From Siphonodentalium dalli (Eukaryota > Mollusca > Scaphopoda > Gadilida > Siphonodentaliidae), in the NCBI GenBank assembly GCA_032622095.1, contig CP136069.1:87070958-87134957 (forward strand): a DNA stretch of 64,000 bases, written 5' to 3'. Positions 46,749 through 57,999 of the stretch are shown here, in pieces (the stretch's first letter is position 1; every line of letters starts with the position of its first letter). A model generated the notes under the pieces. It worked only from the letters and a program-made list of their open reading frames with translations. It searched no databases and was not told the DNA's origin. Position numbers and translations under genes: made by a program.

Positions 46749-47037
46749 AAGGGATCACTCTCACCAAAAAAAGTGCTGAAGGGTACACAGGGTTTGAAAT
46801 ATCGTTCTGATGACTTTTAGATTCCGTGTCTGCTATGATTTCTGTTAGAGAATGATTGTATAATTATGTTCCAAGGAAAATCAAAATGAACTGAAAACAA
46901 ACCGATGATGGTCTCCAGACTTTCAGAAACACAGTTAAAGTAACTGAATTAGTGCCGATCACAAACCCTGTGTACTCTTCAGCACATTTTCAAAACCTGT
47001 GTACCCTTCAGCACTTTTTTGGTGAGAGTGACCCCTT
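46749..47037. mobile_element. MITE with TCACTCTCACC ends, copy 1
   Basis: Starts AAGGGATCACTCTCACC and ends with the inverse of AAGGGGTCACTCTCACC. Inside each end is AAAAGTGCTGAAGGGTACAC followed by AGG(G)TTTG, and the right arm has a second copy of the CCCTGTGTAC/TCAGCAC block. A sister copy is at 52800-53061. The flanking CTG/CAG may be part of the repeat; no target duplication could be fixed. The autonomous parent is unknown. Confidence 0.75.
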
Positions 47038-47218
47038 CAGCGCTAGTGACATCGGTTGGGAAAATGCTGTTTTAAAATATTATATTTGTTCTGAACTCCA
47101 CAAGAGTAACATTGTCAAATGAAAGTAGTAGTGTAATGTGGAAAATTCTCAGTGCAGTCTGATGACCTTGATCCCATATACTGGCAAGATAAATATAGAC
47201 ATAACTGACCCATATATG

Positions 47219-47539
47219 CAAACTCCATGTAGCGCCCTCTCCGTCGTTATCACTGTGATAGATCACTGCTACAAGGATGTTACTTTGCGGACAGATACAT
47301 CTATTTTTTACGTGTCGTCGGAACTATATTTAGTCACCTATTATCTTATTTTAACCACCACAACTTAGCCATAATGGTAATTCTTTCGGTATTGATATGA
47401 ACAATATGATCTGGACCAGACAAAGACAAATTTAGTCCTAAAACATAAGAACTAAGATCATGTCAGAATTCCTTACCAAATGTCCTTCTGGTAGTGGTAT
47501 CTAAGCGAAGCGATGGGATATAACTCTGCCTGGAGTTTG
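47219..47539. mobile_element. Mutator-like MITE, copy 3, 68 bp after a cadherin donor
   Basis: Inverse orientation relative to copy 1 (34698). Starts CAAACTCCATGTAGCG, ends CTGCCTGGAGTTTG, and has a perfect 9 bp duplication CCATATATG (47210-47218 and 47540-47548). It lies in the intron downstream (minus strand) of exon 7. Confidence 0.85.
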
Positions 47540-47607
47540 CCATATATGATAACCCCCCTCCCTGGCTTCTTACGTGGCATGTCATTTGTTAACACAACGA
47601 GACTCAC

Positions 47608-48356
47608 TTGCAGCATCGTATATGATGACAGTATCTGACGCACACACAAATCAGAGCTGTCAAAAGAGCCAGTCCAGCCAGAGCGAGTAGAACCATCCAT
47701 ACAATGTCCCCATCGTTCCCGATCGAGTAGTTGTATGCTTGTTCCGTTGTTGTAGTTGCTGCTGGATTTGCCACGGCCCCACCACCGGTGCCACTGGTTG
47801 GATCGGTTACGACGATGGTCACGGGGACAGATGACGTCAATTGAGGATTCCCTCCATCTGATGCGTACACGGTGCATGTCAGAGTTACAGGATCAGTGAA
47901 TGTTACGTCTGAGTACACTGTCCCATCGGCCTTGACCCCACATGAACCTTCAGCAGTGTACGTGATAACGTTGTTCGGAGTGTCGATGTCGAAATCGGTT
48001 GCCGCGACGGTGCCAACATTGTCTCCCTTTGTTATCGTTGTTGTTGCGCCGAACGTGTATGACGTCTGTACGAATGTCGGTATTTCATCGTTTGTGTCCG
48101 TGATATGTATATTTAGTGTAGTGGACGCGGTTTCGCCCGCTGCATCCGTTACTGTAACCTGACAGCTCTGATCTCGAGACTTCAATTCTGGGTTGTCTAT
48201 ATTATATGTTGATTTAGCCCAGCGTGTGTTACCTGTGTTGGAATTCATCGTTAAATCGTTAAATGGACACGAGTTATCGAGTGTGTAGGTAAGAGTGTCA
48301 CCCAGATCGGGGTCGGTCATCGTCCAGATCGATGCCAGGAATGCGGGATCACTTGC
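47608..48356 (-). CDS. Cadherin gene exon 7: last two cadherin repeats, transmembrane helix
   Basis: This is the largest exon of a minus-strand gene for a single-pass cadherin-repeat adhesion protein. Acceptor TTTTCGATACAG lies at 48357. It opens ASDPAFLASIWTMTDPDLGD, completing a repeat begun in exon 6, then shows the calcium-binding linker DTNDEIPTF and a further repeat ending in VTIVVTDPTS. A short Gly/Ala/Thr-rich stalk leads to the helix VWMVLLALAGLALLTALI and a Cys-rich juxtamembrane piece, CVCVRYCHHIRCC. Reading straight on gives Lys and a TGA at 47604, but that TGA is inside the donor AA|GTGAGT, so the exon most likely ends at 47608. Calcium-dependent cell-cell or cell-matrix contact is the family role; the ligand is unknown. 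The nine exons give about 633 residues here; the N-terminus lies beyond 64000. Confidence 0.88.
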
Positions 48357-48359
48357 CTG

Positions 48360-49560
48360 TATCGAAAAGTAAATGTATACATTATTCTTTTAGCCATTTC
48401 TAACTAACTGGATTCTCCCAACACCGATAACAGTATAATTCGAAATGGTCTAGTTTTCATCTAGATGGATATTCGGGAAATATAAGCAAACAACAGTCAT
48501 GTTCCTTGGTGGGGACTTGTTCAGGCAGTAAGTTAGTCCAAGTTTCCTTCGACTTAAACCAGCTAGTGGCATCGGCTATGTTTACGTCGAAGCCCCGTGT
48601 ATAAATATTTCTATAGCATACTTTACGCCCATGCAGTTGCAGTGTGGGATTTTTATTTTAATCGTTTTTACCCAACAAATCAATACATGATGCCACAGGC
48701 ACATATATGTCGGAAAAGTGACAGTTGTGCAGTTCATAACAAATATAATGTTTTCTATGGAATAAACCGGTTTACTGTCACGGATGTGACGTATTATTAC
48801 AGTTATTGGAGACTTTAGGTGACAGGGTCAACCCAAATATAGAAAGATACATAAATATACACGGGTATTCGACGTAAATCTGATTATTAAGAGCGAAAGG
48901 CGAATATGGTCTCACCAATCAGATAGGATGCGAAGGAAAGTTTGATATCATTGGTGCAATTTGCTTCTGTGTGTACATATTCATATATACATTGATGAGC
49001 ATGCTGCGATGTCACATCTTGGACTAATACAATATATATCTGCCCCATGGCTGCTCATAAAACAAGTCTTGTTACATTGGTAACCGTGGTATATTCATAT
49101 CTTATATCATATGGCATATTAATAAAATTGATAAAATATCTATGAAAAGCATGAAAATTTAACAAAAGGTAAAACAATAAAGTAGTTGGAATATGACATC
49201 AGATAAAAGAATAGGACAGGATAAAGTCGGAATGGAGTTTTAGAGTAGGTAAGAATTCACCAAACACTGTTGTCATGTTTAAATCTATGGTAATGCTATA
49301 CATTTGGAAGTAATGGTAATGGTATTGTATCACTCTTAGTTTTGAAAGCAATGGTAATTGTAATGGAGAAAATAGCAAGTAATGGTAATGTTATTGCATC
49401 ACTTTGCAAAGTAAGTGACCCATCCCTGAAACAAGAAGGAACAAACACGCGCTATTGGCGGTTGGCCAACGGTCATCCCACCCCCCCCCCCCACATTGTG
49501 ACGACCAAGCGTGGGTCACATATCCATTTTTCAACGGTTTCTACAGAAGGAGCGTGGAGA
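48360..49560. other. Intron, nothing recognised
   Basis: Loose repeats of GGTAATGGTAATGTTATTG type at 49290-49400 and a C run at 49478-49492. No exon-like open frame with splice signals was found. Confidence 0.4.
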
Positions 49561-49569
49561 TCTAGGGTG

Positions 49570-49860
49570 CTTTTTATCAAACTTCAACTTTAAATTTTAA
49601 ATGAATTTCCTTGAATTTCAAAATTTCCAACTTAGGATTTTCCTTTTCACATTCCTTGATTTGCAATTTCCCAACGAATACATCAAAACTTCCCAACTAT
49701 CGGAAAATTCCAACTTATCATTTATCAACCACTGCTGTTGGAAATAGTCAAATCATTATGGCAATTACAGTCAAAAAAGTTTTAAAAAAAACGACATATT
49801 TCTCCCGTGGGTTCAAATGTGAGATTTCCAGATATTCAGATTTTGTTTACTAATGTTTGG
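49570..49860. repeat. Eroded hAT-MITE-like sequence
   Basis: AAATTTCCAACTTAGGATTT, CTTCCCAACTATCGGAAAAT and similar words resemble the interior of 61532-62638. No ends are preserved. Confidence 0.4.
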
Positions 49861-49923
49861 GGGTAGGCAGAGGCTTTCATATTATATGTCATAATATAGC
49901 TTCAGAGAATCGTGAGCACTCAC

Positions 49924-50126
49924 CGTAGTAGGTTCTGGGACGTTTACTGAGTAAGAGGCTTGTTGGAATGTCGGGGGTTCGTTGACGTTGAGGATGTTTG
50001 CTGTCAGTGTGAATGTGGTTGCGGAATCCTCCTTGCCATCGAAAGCCTTGATTGTGAGGTCGTATGCGTATTGATTCAATGTCTCATAGTTGATGTCTGC
50101 TGTCGTCTTTAACCTTACCGTGCCAG
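49924..50126 (-). CDS. Cadherin gene exon 6
   Basis: Acceptor TTCCTTTACAG, donor ACG|GTGAGT; 203 nt. Reads GTVRLKTTADINYETLNQYA, then YDLTIKAFDG (the canonical DYE...Y.L.V.A.DG cadherin core), the linker NVNEPPTF and the start of the next repeat, SYSVNVPEPTT. It joins exon 5 in phase 1 to give FEIDSATGTVRL and exon 7 in phase 0. Confidence 0.85.
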
Positions 50127-50851
50127 CTGTAAAGGAAACAGTATTGGAGAATTTATATTTACATACTAAGTGTGATTATCACTAAATCCAGCATTCCGAT
50201 TGATCGGCGCCCACGTGACTAGTTGCAATTATTTCTCGGTGAACGCGCAAGAGGGTCATTATTGCAACCATAATTACATCGACGCGTCATTGATTTTGGA
50301 AACGAAGAACGCGTAATGTTTTGGGCGCATTTGGACTCGCGCAGGATTGACTTAATAAATCATCTCGTTTTGAAATTGTTCGTGTTAACTTTTGCCAAGG
50401 GTGCATTGGGATATTTTGGGCTGGTGTTGTCACGATGCACTTTTCGAGTTAAATACATTTACAAAGGTGGCTTTATAGCTAAATGTATATAAATATAAGG
50501 ATTAACTGTCGTATCATGGACTGTTTTATGTATAAAAACAATATTTCCAGTAATAACGTCATCCAGACATGGAGTTACTAATAACTTAGCAGAATACGAA
50601 GCTGAGGTGACATTGGTTGATTACTTATTCAAAATTCGACACCTTAATTACTTATTCGCATAGTCACCATGTTCGCTCTATTCGCATATTCCGGTCGTTA
50701 TAGAACAAATAAAGACTACTGTGGTGGCTCAATAAGAGTATCAACGGACACACCTATAACCAGCTGTTGGTGTTCAATGTTATATTCATCTTGGAAACCC
50801 AGATTGTCTGTAAATAAATGTTATTCCGCTATATCAGACTTGTTCGTTTAA

Positions 50852-51332
50852 AGGTACTCAATCCGATAAAACTCCTCTCAATTACTATTTCAATGGCTTC
50901 GGGGGTCAAAAAATATTTGATTCGAGTCGAGGAAGTCACCCATCAAAGCTCAGATTTGTTAGATATCAATTTTAGAAATCTATTATTTTTCATTATCGAG
51001 AATACTTTCTGGCCCAGATTTCAGTCAAAATTGTGTTATTATTACCACTTGATTTTAGAGTGATCCATCCTTGTCTGTTTGAATAGAAATTTTGGTGTAT
51101 AAATCTCGAGCAGGATACGAAATTGACGGCAATTATTAGTACTCATCTCGAGAACATGACAAATTTCAAAAATCAATATCTAATAACTCTGAGCTTTGTT
51201 TGATGGGTTCCTCGACTCGAATCAAATATTTTTACCCCCAAAGCCAAAGAAATAGTAATTTAGGACCCTCTGATCGGATTGTTGTTGTTGGAATCTGTTG
51301 AGATGGGGACCCTCTTTACGGATTGAGTACCT
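50852..51332. mobile_element. TTAA-flanked MITE, family 2 (copy 1)
   Basis: Starts AGGTACTCAATCCG, ends with the exact inverse; TTAA lies on the left (50848-50851) and CTAA on the right. Inner blocks GGCTTCGGGGGTCAAAAAAT, ATTTGATTCGAGTCGAGGAA and ACCCATCAAAGCTCAGA recur inverted near the other end. A second copy is at 60484-60949. It lies 71 bp after the donor of exon 5. Confidence 0.8.
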
Positions 51333-51403
51333 CTAATGGCATTGGACATCTCCAGATCCGGCAATTACATTAATAAAATTCCTGTTCGGGATAAGATACC
51401 TAC

Positions 51404-51586
51404 TTGCACTATCAATCTCGAATATATCTGCGCCACTGGTGGGGCTGTACGTCATGCTGTATGTGAGTGTGTCTCCGTTCGCGTCCGTAGCCGTAGCGAG
51501 GGTGTATACGTCGGTCCCGACGGCCGTGTCCTCGTCGATAGAAACGACAGCAGAGGCCGCGGCAAACACAGGGATTTCATTAATAT
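51404..51586 (-). CDS. Cadherin gene exon 5
   Basis: Acceptor TTCTGTTGTAG, donor GCAA|GTAGGT; 183 nt. Reads (D)INEIPVFAAASAVVSIDED, then TYSMTYSPTSGADIFEIDSA. Two donors are possible, but only GCAA|GTAGGT gives a frame that joins exon 6 (FEIDSATG, the usual F.ID..TG motif). The linker DINEIPVF matches the calcium-binding DxNDNxPxF pattern in a weakened form. Confidence 0.85.
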
Positions 51587-51649
51587 CTACAACAGAATAC
51601 ACTCTTGTTCAGTCGCCAAGAACGATACGAGGAGGTTGTATGAGATCAA

Positions 51650-51720
51650 TCATTGGTGTCATGGTGGTGGTGGTGGTGGTGGTGGTTCACGGTGGTGGTA
51701 GGCGGAGTGTCTCACCCTCT
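51650..51720. repeat. (GGT)n microsatellite
   Basis: GGTGGTGGTGGT runs within exon-5-upstream intron sequence, followed by a short hAT-MITE-like piece (CTAACAGTTGGAAATTT at 51738-51760). Confidence 0.75.
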
Positions 51721-51939
51721 CCAACTTTGGCAAAAGTTACTAACAGTTGGAAATTTAATGCATGACACAACGTTATTTGGTTATTTCATATAAATATTTC
51801 ATTTTAAATATGTGAAATTTCGCTAGTTTCGGTCATTTTTTTGGATGAGTGGAAAACGTTCTAAACATGTAGAGGTGCTGTGTTGGAAATTTGAGGAACC
51901 AGAAAATGCAATACTTAGCGTTGTTCAAGTTAGCTGCCA

Positions 51940-52230
51940 GGCAATATCACGACCGTGTCAGTTTATGGGGTGAAGGAAAGACGGCACAGAATGTTAGAGT
52001 GTTGATTTCATGGGGAAATCACTGCTTGCACCATATACTAAATATTTATCCCCGTCCTCAGTAAGCAACTGACAAACTTGCCCAGATACACGAATCAGAC
52101 ACCCCCCCCCCCTTGAATAACGACACACACATATATTCTATATCGGGGTTCGAACCAGCTTTGGCAGCACTCCATGTGCTGTTTATAAAGACGCCATAAT
52201 GCCTTTGGACCATACTCAGTACCCACTAAG
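51940..52230 (-). mobile_element. SINE, second copy
   Basis: Shares TGACAAACTTGCCCAGATAC and flanking words with the SINE at 10050-10348. On the minus strand it has a canonical B-box GGTTCGAACCCCG. The A-box region is diverged and a C run interrupts the body. Target duplications are not clear. Confidence 0.6.
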
Positions 52231-52577
52231 TCTTAGCAACCGATAAACCGAAAAAAATCGTCCACACGCAAACCGTCCCTCATCAAACCTTGCCGAGTTT
52301 TTTTTTTAAAGAAAAAAAAACCTCTCAACTAAAAACGACAGAAATGTTCATTTAATTTTGGCACACAAAATTTTTCCCAAATTACCTCGAGGATTTCTTT
52401 GAGTGCGGATTATATTACCGCTGGGCGGTCTTCCGTGTGACAGTTTTTCGACTTCTCTCGGGAGAGGGGCAATGTAAGTTTGGTAACTTGTCCCCAATCA
52501 CTTTTGTATCATGCATAATATATTTCGGGGAAGTGAAAACTAAAGCAATAAATAGCCAAAACACATGTTGCACTCAC

Positions 52578-52703
52578 CGGTTATGGTAACTGTCACTGTT
52601 CTTGGTCCGATCTGGTTGCCACTGGTGTCAGCAACGTAGACGTCAAGGTCATATGAAGCGACCTTTTCTAACGAAATGTCACGTGTCGCAGTTATTTCTC
52701 CAT
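52578..52703 (-). CDS. Cadherin gene exon 4
   Basis: Acceptor TTTTTGTTAG, donor CG|GTGAGT; 126 nt. Reads GEITATRDISLEKVASYDLD, then VYVADTSGNQ and TVTVTIT, the second half of a cadherin repeat. It joins exon 3 as ISANGEI and exon 5 as TITDINEI, both phase 1. Confidence 0.85.
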
Positions 52704-52799
52704 CTAACAAAAAGAGGTTAAACGTATATAAAAATAGGAGGTATAATAGTTAGCACTTTTTAATGAACATTGTAGCAATCAACACCCATACTGATGCTG

Positions 52800-53061
52800 A
52801 AGGTTTCATTCTCACCAAACATAGTGCTGAAGGGTACACATGGTTTGAAAATGTACAGGGTTTGTGATCTGCATTAACACGGTTCTATTCATCTTAATTG
52901 TCATTGACTCATTGGAACGTAAACAATTATTTTCTAACAGAAATCATGACAGATACGACAACTAAAAGCAATTTAGAACGAGATTTCAAAACATGTGTAC
53001 CCTTCAGCACATTTTCAAAACATGTGTACACTTCAGCACTTTTTGGTGAGAGTGACTCCTT
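52800..53061. mobile_element. MITE with TCACTCTCACC ends, copy 2
   Basis: Starts AAGGTTTCATTCTCACC and ends GGTGAGAGTGACTCCTT, with internal AGTGCTGAAGGGTACAC blocks in inverse orientation at each end, as in 46749-47037. It lies in the intron between exons 3 and 4. Confidence 0.75.
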
Positions 53062-53575
53062 CAGACATAATGAGCCAGTGGCTGCATACATCTGATATAT
53101 ATTGGCAGAGAGATATGGTATATTCATCTTTAAATTCCAAAATTGAAGTCATTATAGTCAGCGAATGATAATCGAAAGCGCAGCTCAGGAAATATTAAAC
53201 AAGAAAGAAATACCGAACATGCAGTGGCAATATACTGGAGCCATGCATGCATGCAACACATAATCTTCATTCACAAAACATATTCGGTGGAGAGTCGTGA
53301 TTATATTCGAGCTTGTTGTATTCAATATTATTATCCATCCCTTAACTAACACTATTCTGATTGGGCAAAAGCCGTCACATGATCATCCTGGAAAAAGTCA
53401 CATTGAACTCCCGAAAGTCATATTGGACTACCGAAAGTCAATATTGGACTCGAGTCGAATTTATAAAAATTATCGGGACTCCGGGTGACGTCATTTGGAT
53501 AAACATACAGATGGATAATACAAATGTCATTATAGAATGTTGTGTACAGTATGGATAATAACTTTATATACTCAC

Positions 53576-53719
53576 TGGCGCTTATCTGGAATGGACAGTT
53601 CGCAACGGCACACGTCATGTTAAACGTCAGATCTGTACTGTCAGCATCGGTGGATGCGGCCGTGAAAACAGACGTCCCAATCGATGTTATCGGTGCAGAA
53701 GTCGACACCGAATGCCCAG
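53576..53719 (-). CDS. Cadherin gene exon 3
   Basis: Acceptor TTCACGCAG, donor GCCA|GTGAGT; 144 nt. Reads GHSVSTSAPITSIGTSVFTA, then ASTDADSTDLTFNMTC and PFQISA: the first half of a cadherin repeat with a DADS-type motif and two Cys that may form a disulphide. Phase 1 on both sides. Confidence 0.85.
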
Positions 53720-53724
53720 CTGCG

Positions 53725-55110
53725 TGAATTAAAACATGGGCTTCAAATATCAGAAAAATACAAGCATGAACCATTTATTTGACTAATAGTGATCAGCCAA
53801 TGTGTATTAGATGCCAATAGAGCTGAATTGGTCATTGTCCCATGGTTTCGTGCAAAAAGACACCCAGGATCTCATAAACGTGCAAAAAGACACCTAGGAT
53901 CTCCCAAATTAAAAAAAAAATCACCCAGCGTATCAAAGCCGATTCAAGGATATGCAACTGCCGTGCCGGTCAAACTCAAACTTTCAAAGCGAACGAAACT
54001 CATTCAAATTCCTTCAAATTCCACTCCAACTAAAAACAAATACATAGCAGACGAATAAACTAAAATGGCGTTTCTGATAATTCGAATTAGACTCCAGTTT
54101 AATTCTAAATTCGTCTGTTGAAATAAACGTCCCATTTAATTCAAGACAAATCTAAATTATTTCTTTAAATGGCAAAAAGTGTTCATGAGGGTTTGGTCAT
54201 GACGGCTAAAATATGAAGTTATACTTTATAATACATCAATGGCACGGTTATTCAAATATATGTAAACAATTTGGGAAAGGATATTCTGCCGCAAATATGA
54301 CATTACCAAAATTGTACTTAAGCCAATACGTCATAGCCCGTGACGTCGGTTGGTGTAAATACCATGCAGCCCGGGGTGGCAAAGTTCGCCAACAATGATA
54401 CATGCGAGAGGTCGATCACGATCGGCAGATGTTTAACCCATACTTTGGCGATAGCGATTAGCTATAACATGAATCCATATATCAGTACCCAACTTGAAAT
54501 CAAAAGCTCAAATAATTTGTTTTAAGAAGGGGTTAAAGTATTTGGGTGGGAGGAGTAGTTTTAAATCGCATAACTCTGTCCCTATTCACACAAGGATCTC
54601 TCATGTTAGATCCAACTGTTTAGTGATTTCGGAGGATATATGTTTAGGAGTTTAAGTTAACTCATTGGAAGCAAAAGTGATAAATCCCTATCTATGTCAC
54701 TTTTGACCTGCCAGATAATCAAAATTCATTCACTTCTAAAGAGAAATTATAATTTGTTGACAAGCCAGTCTGATTAGAACAACATACATATATGGGATTC
54801 CATCTCATATTTAAATTGTACTTTAATTACCCCCACCCCAATTCTTCCCAGTTGTTATTTGTTTATCAAACATGTCAGACAGATAAGATAATATCTGACC
54901 TGTGTAATAAGGAATGCTTATATTGTTGGGTACATGCAAGATTAAGTGTTTCATAACAGGGGTGTATGGTTTTCAAAATATGCGTAGTTTATACAATACA
55001 AACGTGTTATCTATATAATGCTATACCATATTTAATCGAAACAGATTACCATAGTTCATATAAAAAAGTAAGTAGCCCTCAATTAAATGGTTTCGCAAAT
55101 TACAATGTTT
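53725..55110. other. Start of the 7.3 kb intron 2, no gene seen
   Basis: A small tandem pair (CGTGCAAAAAGACACC(C/T)AGG with ATCTC) lies at 53850-53905. The plus-strand ORF there has no recognisable domain. Confidence 0.4.
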
Positions 55111-55111
55111 T

Positions 55112-55714
55112 ACATGTAGCTTGGAAACTAAAATCTATAACCTTCAATGTTCATCTTCTAAGCGCTCTGTTGCTCCTATAATTCAATCAACCATGACAAT
55201 ATGAAAAAAATGGGAAAATATTAACAGCATCTACATCTTGATTTTCGAAACAAGGCATCACCTACAATATTCATGTAAATTTATCTGCCTGTTACCTATT
55301 GCATAGATAAATCATATTGGCTATCAGCAATTATAATTTCATATTGAAAGCATGTGTCTGAAGGGTTAATATATTTTTTAAAAATCAATTAATCAGTCAA
55401 TACCAAAATCGACATGTAGCTTGGAAACTAAAATCTATAACCTTCAATGTTCATCTTCTAAGCGCTCTGTTGCTCCTATAATTCAATCAACCATGACAAT
55501 ATGAAAAAAATGGGAAAATATTAACAGCATCTACATCTTGATTTTCGAAACAAGGCATCACCTACAATATTCATGTAAATTTATCTGCCTGTTACCTATT
55601 GCATAGATAAATCATATTGGCTATCAGCAATTATAATTTCATATTGAAAGCATGTGTCTGAAGGGTTAATATATTTTTCAAAAATCAATTAATCAGTCAA
55701 TACCAAAATCGACA
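55112..55714. repeat. Recent 300 bp tandem duplication
   Basis: ACATGTAGCTTGGAAACTAA starts at 55112 and again at 55412; the period is exactly 300 bp. Read by eye, the two copies differ by one base (T at 55379, C at 55679). No inverted ends or ORF. The near identity implies a very young event or, if absent in other reads, an assembly artefact. Confidence 0.9.
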
Positions 55715-55719
55715 GAAGT

Positions 55720-56155
55720 GAATAGTGCGCAAAGATAACCATATATAAGAGATATGAGGAACAGTCCATGTACATTATAGCAATGGAATATAGAAGACAC
55801 TTATATAGGTGAGGGGTCCCTTATCACACCCTGTAATGAAATTTCAAGAATAGGATAAACAAGAGACTCGTGCAGCCATTAATCAATTTGACAGATATGA
55901 TGATAAACAATTAGCAAGCCACAATGGATAATAGACTATTCCAATTTATACTTTTAGAACTGAATGGGAGAGTCCATTGATTCATGAATGGGTTACACCT
56001 AACACTGCTGTGAGGTGAATTCCTACGTATGGTGGCTAAAATAACTCTAATTCAATAATACAGATTATCTCGTCTCTTGCAGCTCTGTTGGTATTAGGGG
56101 TAATTAGATGTAAGCTACTAAGGGCTTTCATCAGAAAACCTCAAATATGTTTAAT
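55720..56155. other. Intron, nothing recognised
   Basis: AT-rich sequence between the 300 bp duplication and the 56.2 kb repeats. No splice-bounded frame seen. Confidence 0.4.
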
Positions 56156-56159
56156 TCTT

Positions 56160-56640
56160 AGTATGATAAATCGGATCTAACCCATATTCGAACTCGATCT
56201 GTATTTTAAGTTTATATACCAAATTTGGTTCCTATCAGATGAAAAATGGTTGATTTATCGAAGCATGCATGGATTCTATGTCAAAGGGCCATAACTCCCG
56301 TTAATAATAACCGGATCAAACCCATATTCGAACTCGATCTGTATTTTGGGATGATAAACTCACATACCGAATTTGGTTCCGATCAGATAAAACAAATTTG
56401 AGTTATGGCAGCGTGCGTGAATTCTAAATCGAATAAGGACCATAACTCCGTAAGAAAAACTCGGAACAAACCCATATTCGAACTCGATCTGTATTTTGGG
56501 CTGTAAGACTCGTATACAAAATTTGGTTCTGATCGGATAGAAAATATTATAGTTATCGCACCATGCGTAAAGTGTATATGGACAGACATACGGACGGACA
56601 GACGGCCATACGGACCGACGGACGAACGAACGACGAGTGG
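56160..56640. repeat. Three tandem units with CCCATATTCGAACTCGATCT, ending in a GGACG tract
   Basis: CCCATATTCGAACTCGATCT followed by GTATTTT recurs at about 56180, 56320 and 56470 (period 140-150 bp). Each unit has an AATTTGGTTC(C/T)(T/G)ATC(A/G)GAT block and GGACCATAACTCC(G)-like words. The last unit runs into ACGGACGGACAGACGG at 56580-56630. Repeats with a GGACGGAC end and a CATAACTCC word are common in molluscan and other marine invertebrate genomes. Confidence 0.75.
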
Positions 56641-56644
56641 TCTA

Positions 56645-57465
56645 TCGGACATCGACTCTATGTGTACCATAATATGGTATGGGTACATATAAAAACGGAC
56701 ATGAAGCTTCTCTTCTCGCGGAACTTATATGTTTTGAAATTTGAAACAGACGAAAATCTGTCAAGCCCGTAAATAATCCTCCGTGAGGCCACTCGCATTG
56801 TTTGATAGTTTTCGTTATTCGGTTACTATTTTTTAAATATAATTTATAATTTAATGCGAATTTCAACCAAAACAAATGGTCAAAAATTAATAAAAGTAAT
56901 AGTCAGCCTTTCGATGTTCGAAAGATACAACCGCAAGATGATGACCTTTTTATGCATATTTTTGTTTGCGGCATATTAACTAAACACTAGTGACTAGACA
57001 TTTCGTGGTATTAAGGCCGAACAATTTCTCTATATATATTAATTCTAAAACATAAAATTTAGAGAGAAAATGTGGACGAAAGACCCTTGTTAATATTTTG
57101 AGGAGTGGACATTATTGGTTTTATATCGCTATTTCTTAGGTATTTGACACATATTATAGGTCGGTCATGATTCTATAGGTGGTATTTTGCTCTGAAAGAA
57201 ATCAGGTCCAGTTGATTTTTTTATACGAAAGCGTTGTGTCTTATTAACAAGTTAAGGTCAATGCGGGATAACACGATATTACGCCAGTAAGCCTATCTGA
57301 AACTGCGTCATAACATAAACATGTTGGACAGTGACAATTTGCACCAGCCTCGCTGTTCCTCCATAGGCTTGGATGATAGCCTATTCTGAATGTATCAGTA
57401 GACTTGTGACCATGCACTAGGCGGACCATGGCTCTGCTAGTATACGAACAATTAGAGATCTGAAC
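56645..57465. other. Intron, nothing recognised
   Basis: AT-rich; the minus-strand ORF at 57244-57429 has scattered Cys/His but no family I recognise. Confidence 0.35.
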
Positions 57466-57529
57466 CTGAATATCCGATCATTATTATAGTTGGAATATTT
57501 TGAAATCTCAACATAAAATCGCAAAATCC

Positions 57530-57856
57530 TGTAGCATCTAGGATGGCATCAAGCTGTCCATGAGTATGGACATTTTCAACCTGACACCCCCACTAAGGTT
57601 GAAAATTTTCGAACTGATGACCATTTAAGTTCACGATTTTGAACAAAAGTATATGCAAATAATGTTTTCTTAAACTAATTAGCAGTTTTTGACTGGCCAC
57701 AGGGGTCACGAGGGACCAGGACACAAGCTTCCCAAGTGTTGGAAATTTCCAACCTATAACACTCCATGATTTTGGAACATTTCCCACTGATGGCCATTTC
57801 AGTCAAATTGAGGTCAAGTGATGTCTTACCCCCTCCCCCACGTCGCCACTTCCCTA
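57530..57856. mobile_element. Eroded fragment of the hAT MITE family
   Basis: Contains CAACCTGACACCCCCACTAA, AACTGATGACCATTT, AATTAGCAGTTTTTGACTGG and GACCAGGACACAAGCTT, in the same order as 61532-62638. The right end resembles the family terminus (CGCCACTTCCCT at 57845); the left end is lost. Confidence 0.65.
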
Positions 57857-57999
57857 TTATCGGGTATATCCAAACGGAATAAAATTTGATTTAGTACGTC
57901 TACTCACATTTAATTTGAAAATAAACGTCGCACTTTTGCCGACTCGAATTCAAATACCACCAAATTAAGTCACGCTCGTTTCAGTTGAAATTCCCTCAT

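Noticed and set aside
47473-47877. 134-residue minus ORF overlapping the cadherin exon
   Set aside because: Alternative frame of the cadherin exon and of the Mutator-like MITE; no domain.
53789-54058. Plus-strand 89-residue basic ORF in intron 2
   Set aside because: Partly a 29 bp tandem pair; no splice signals or domain.
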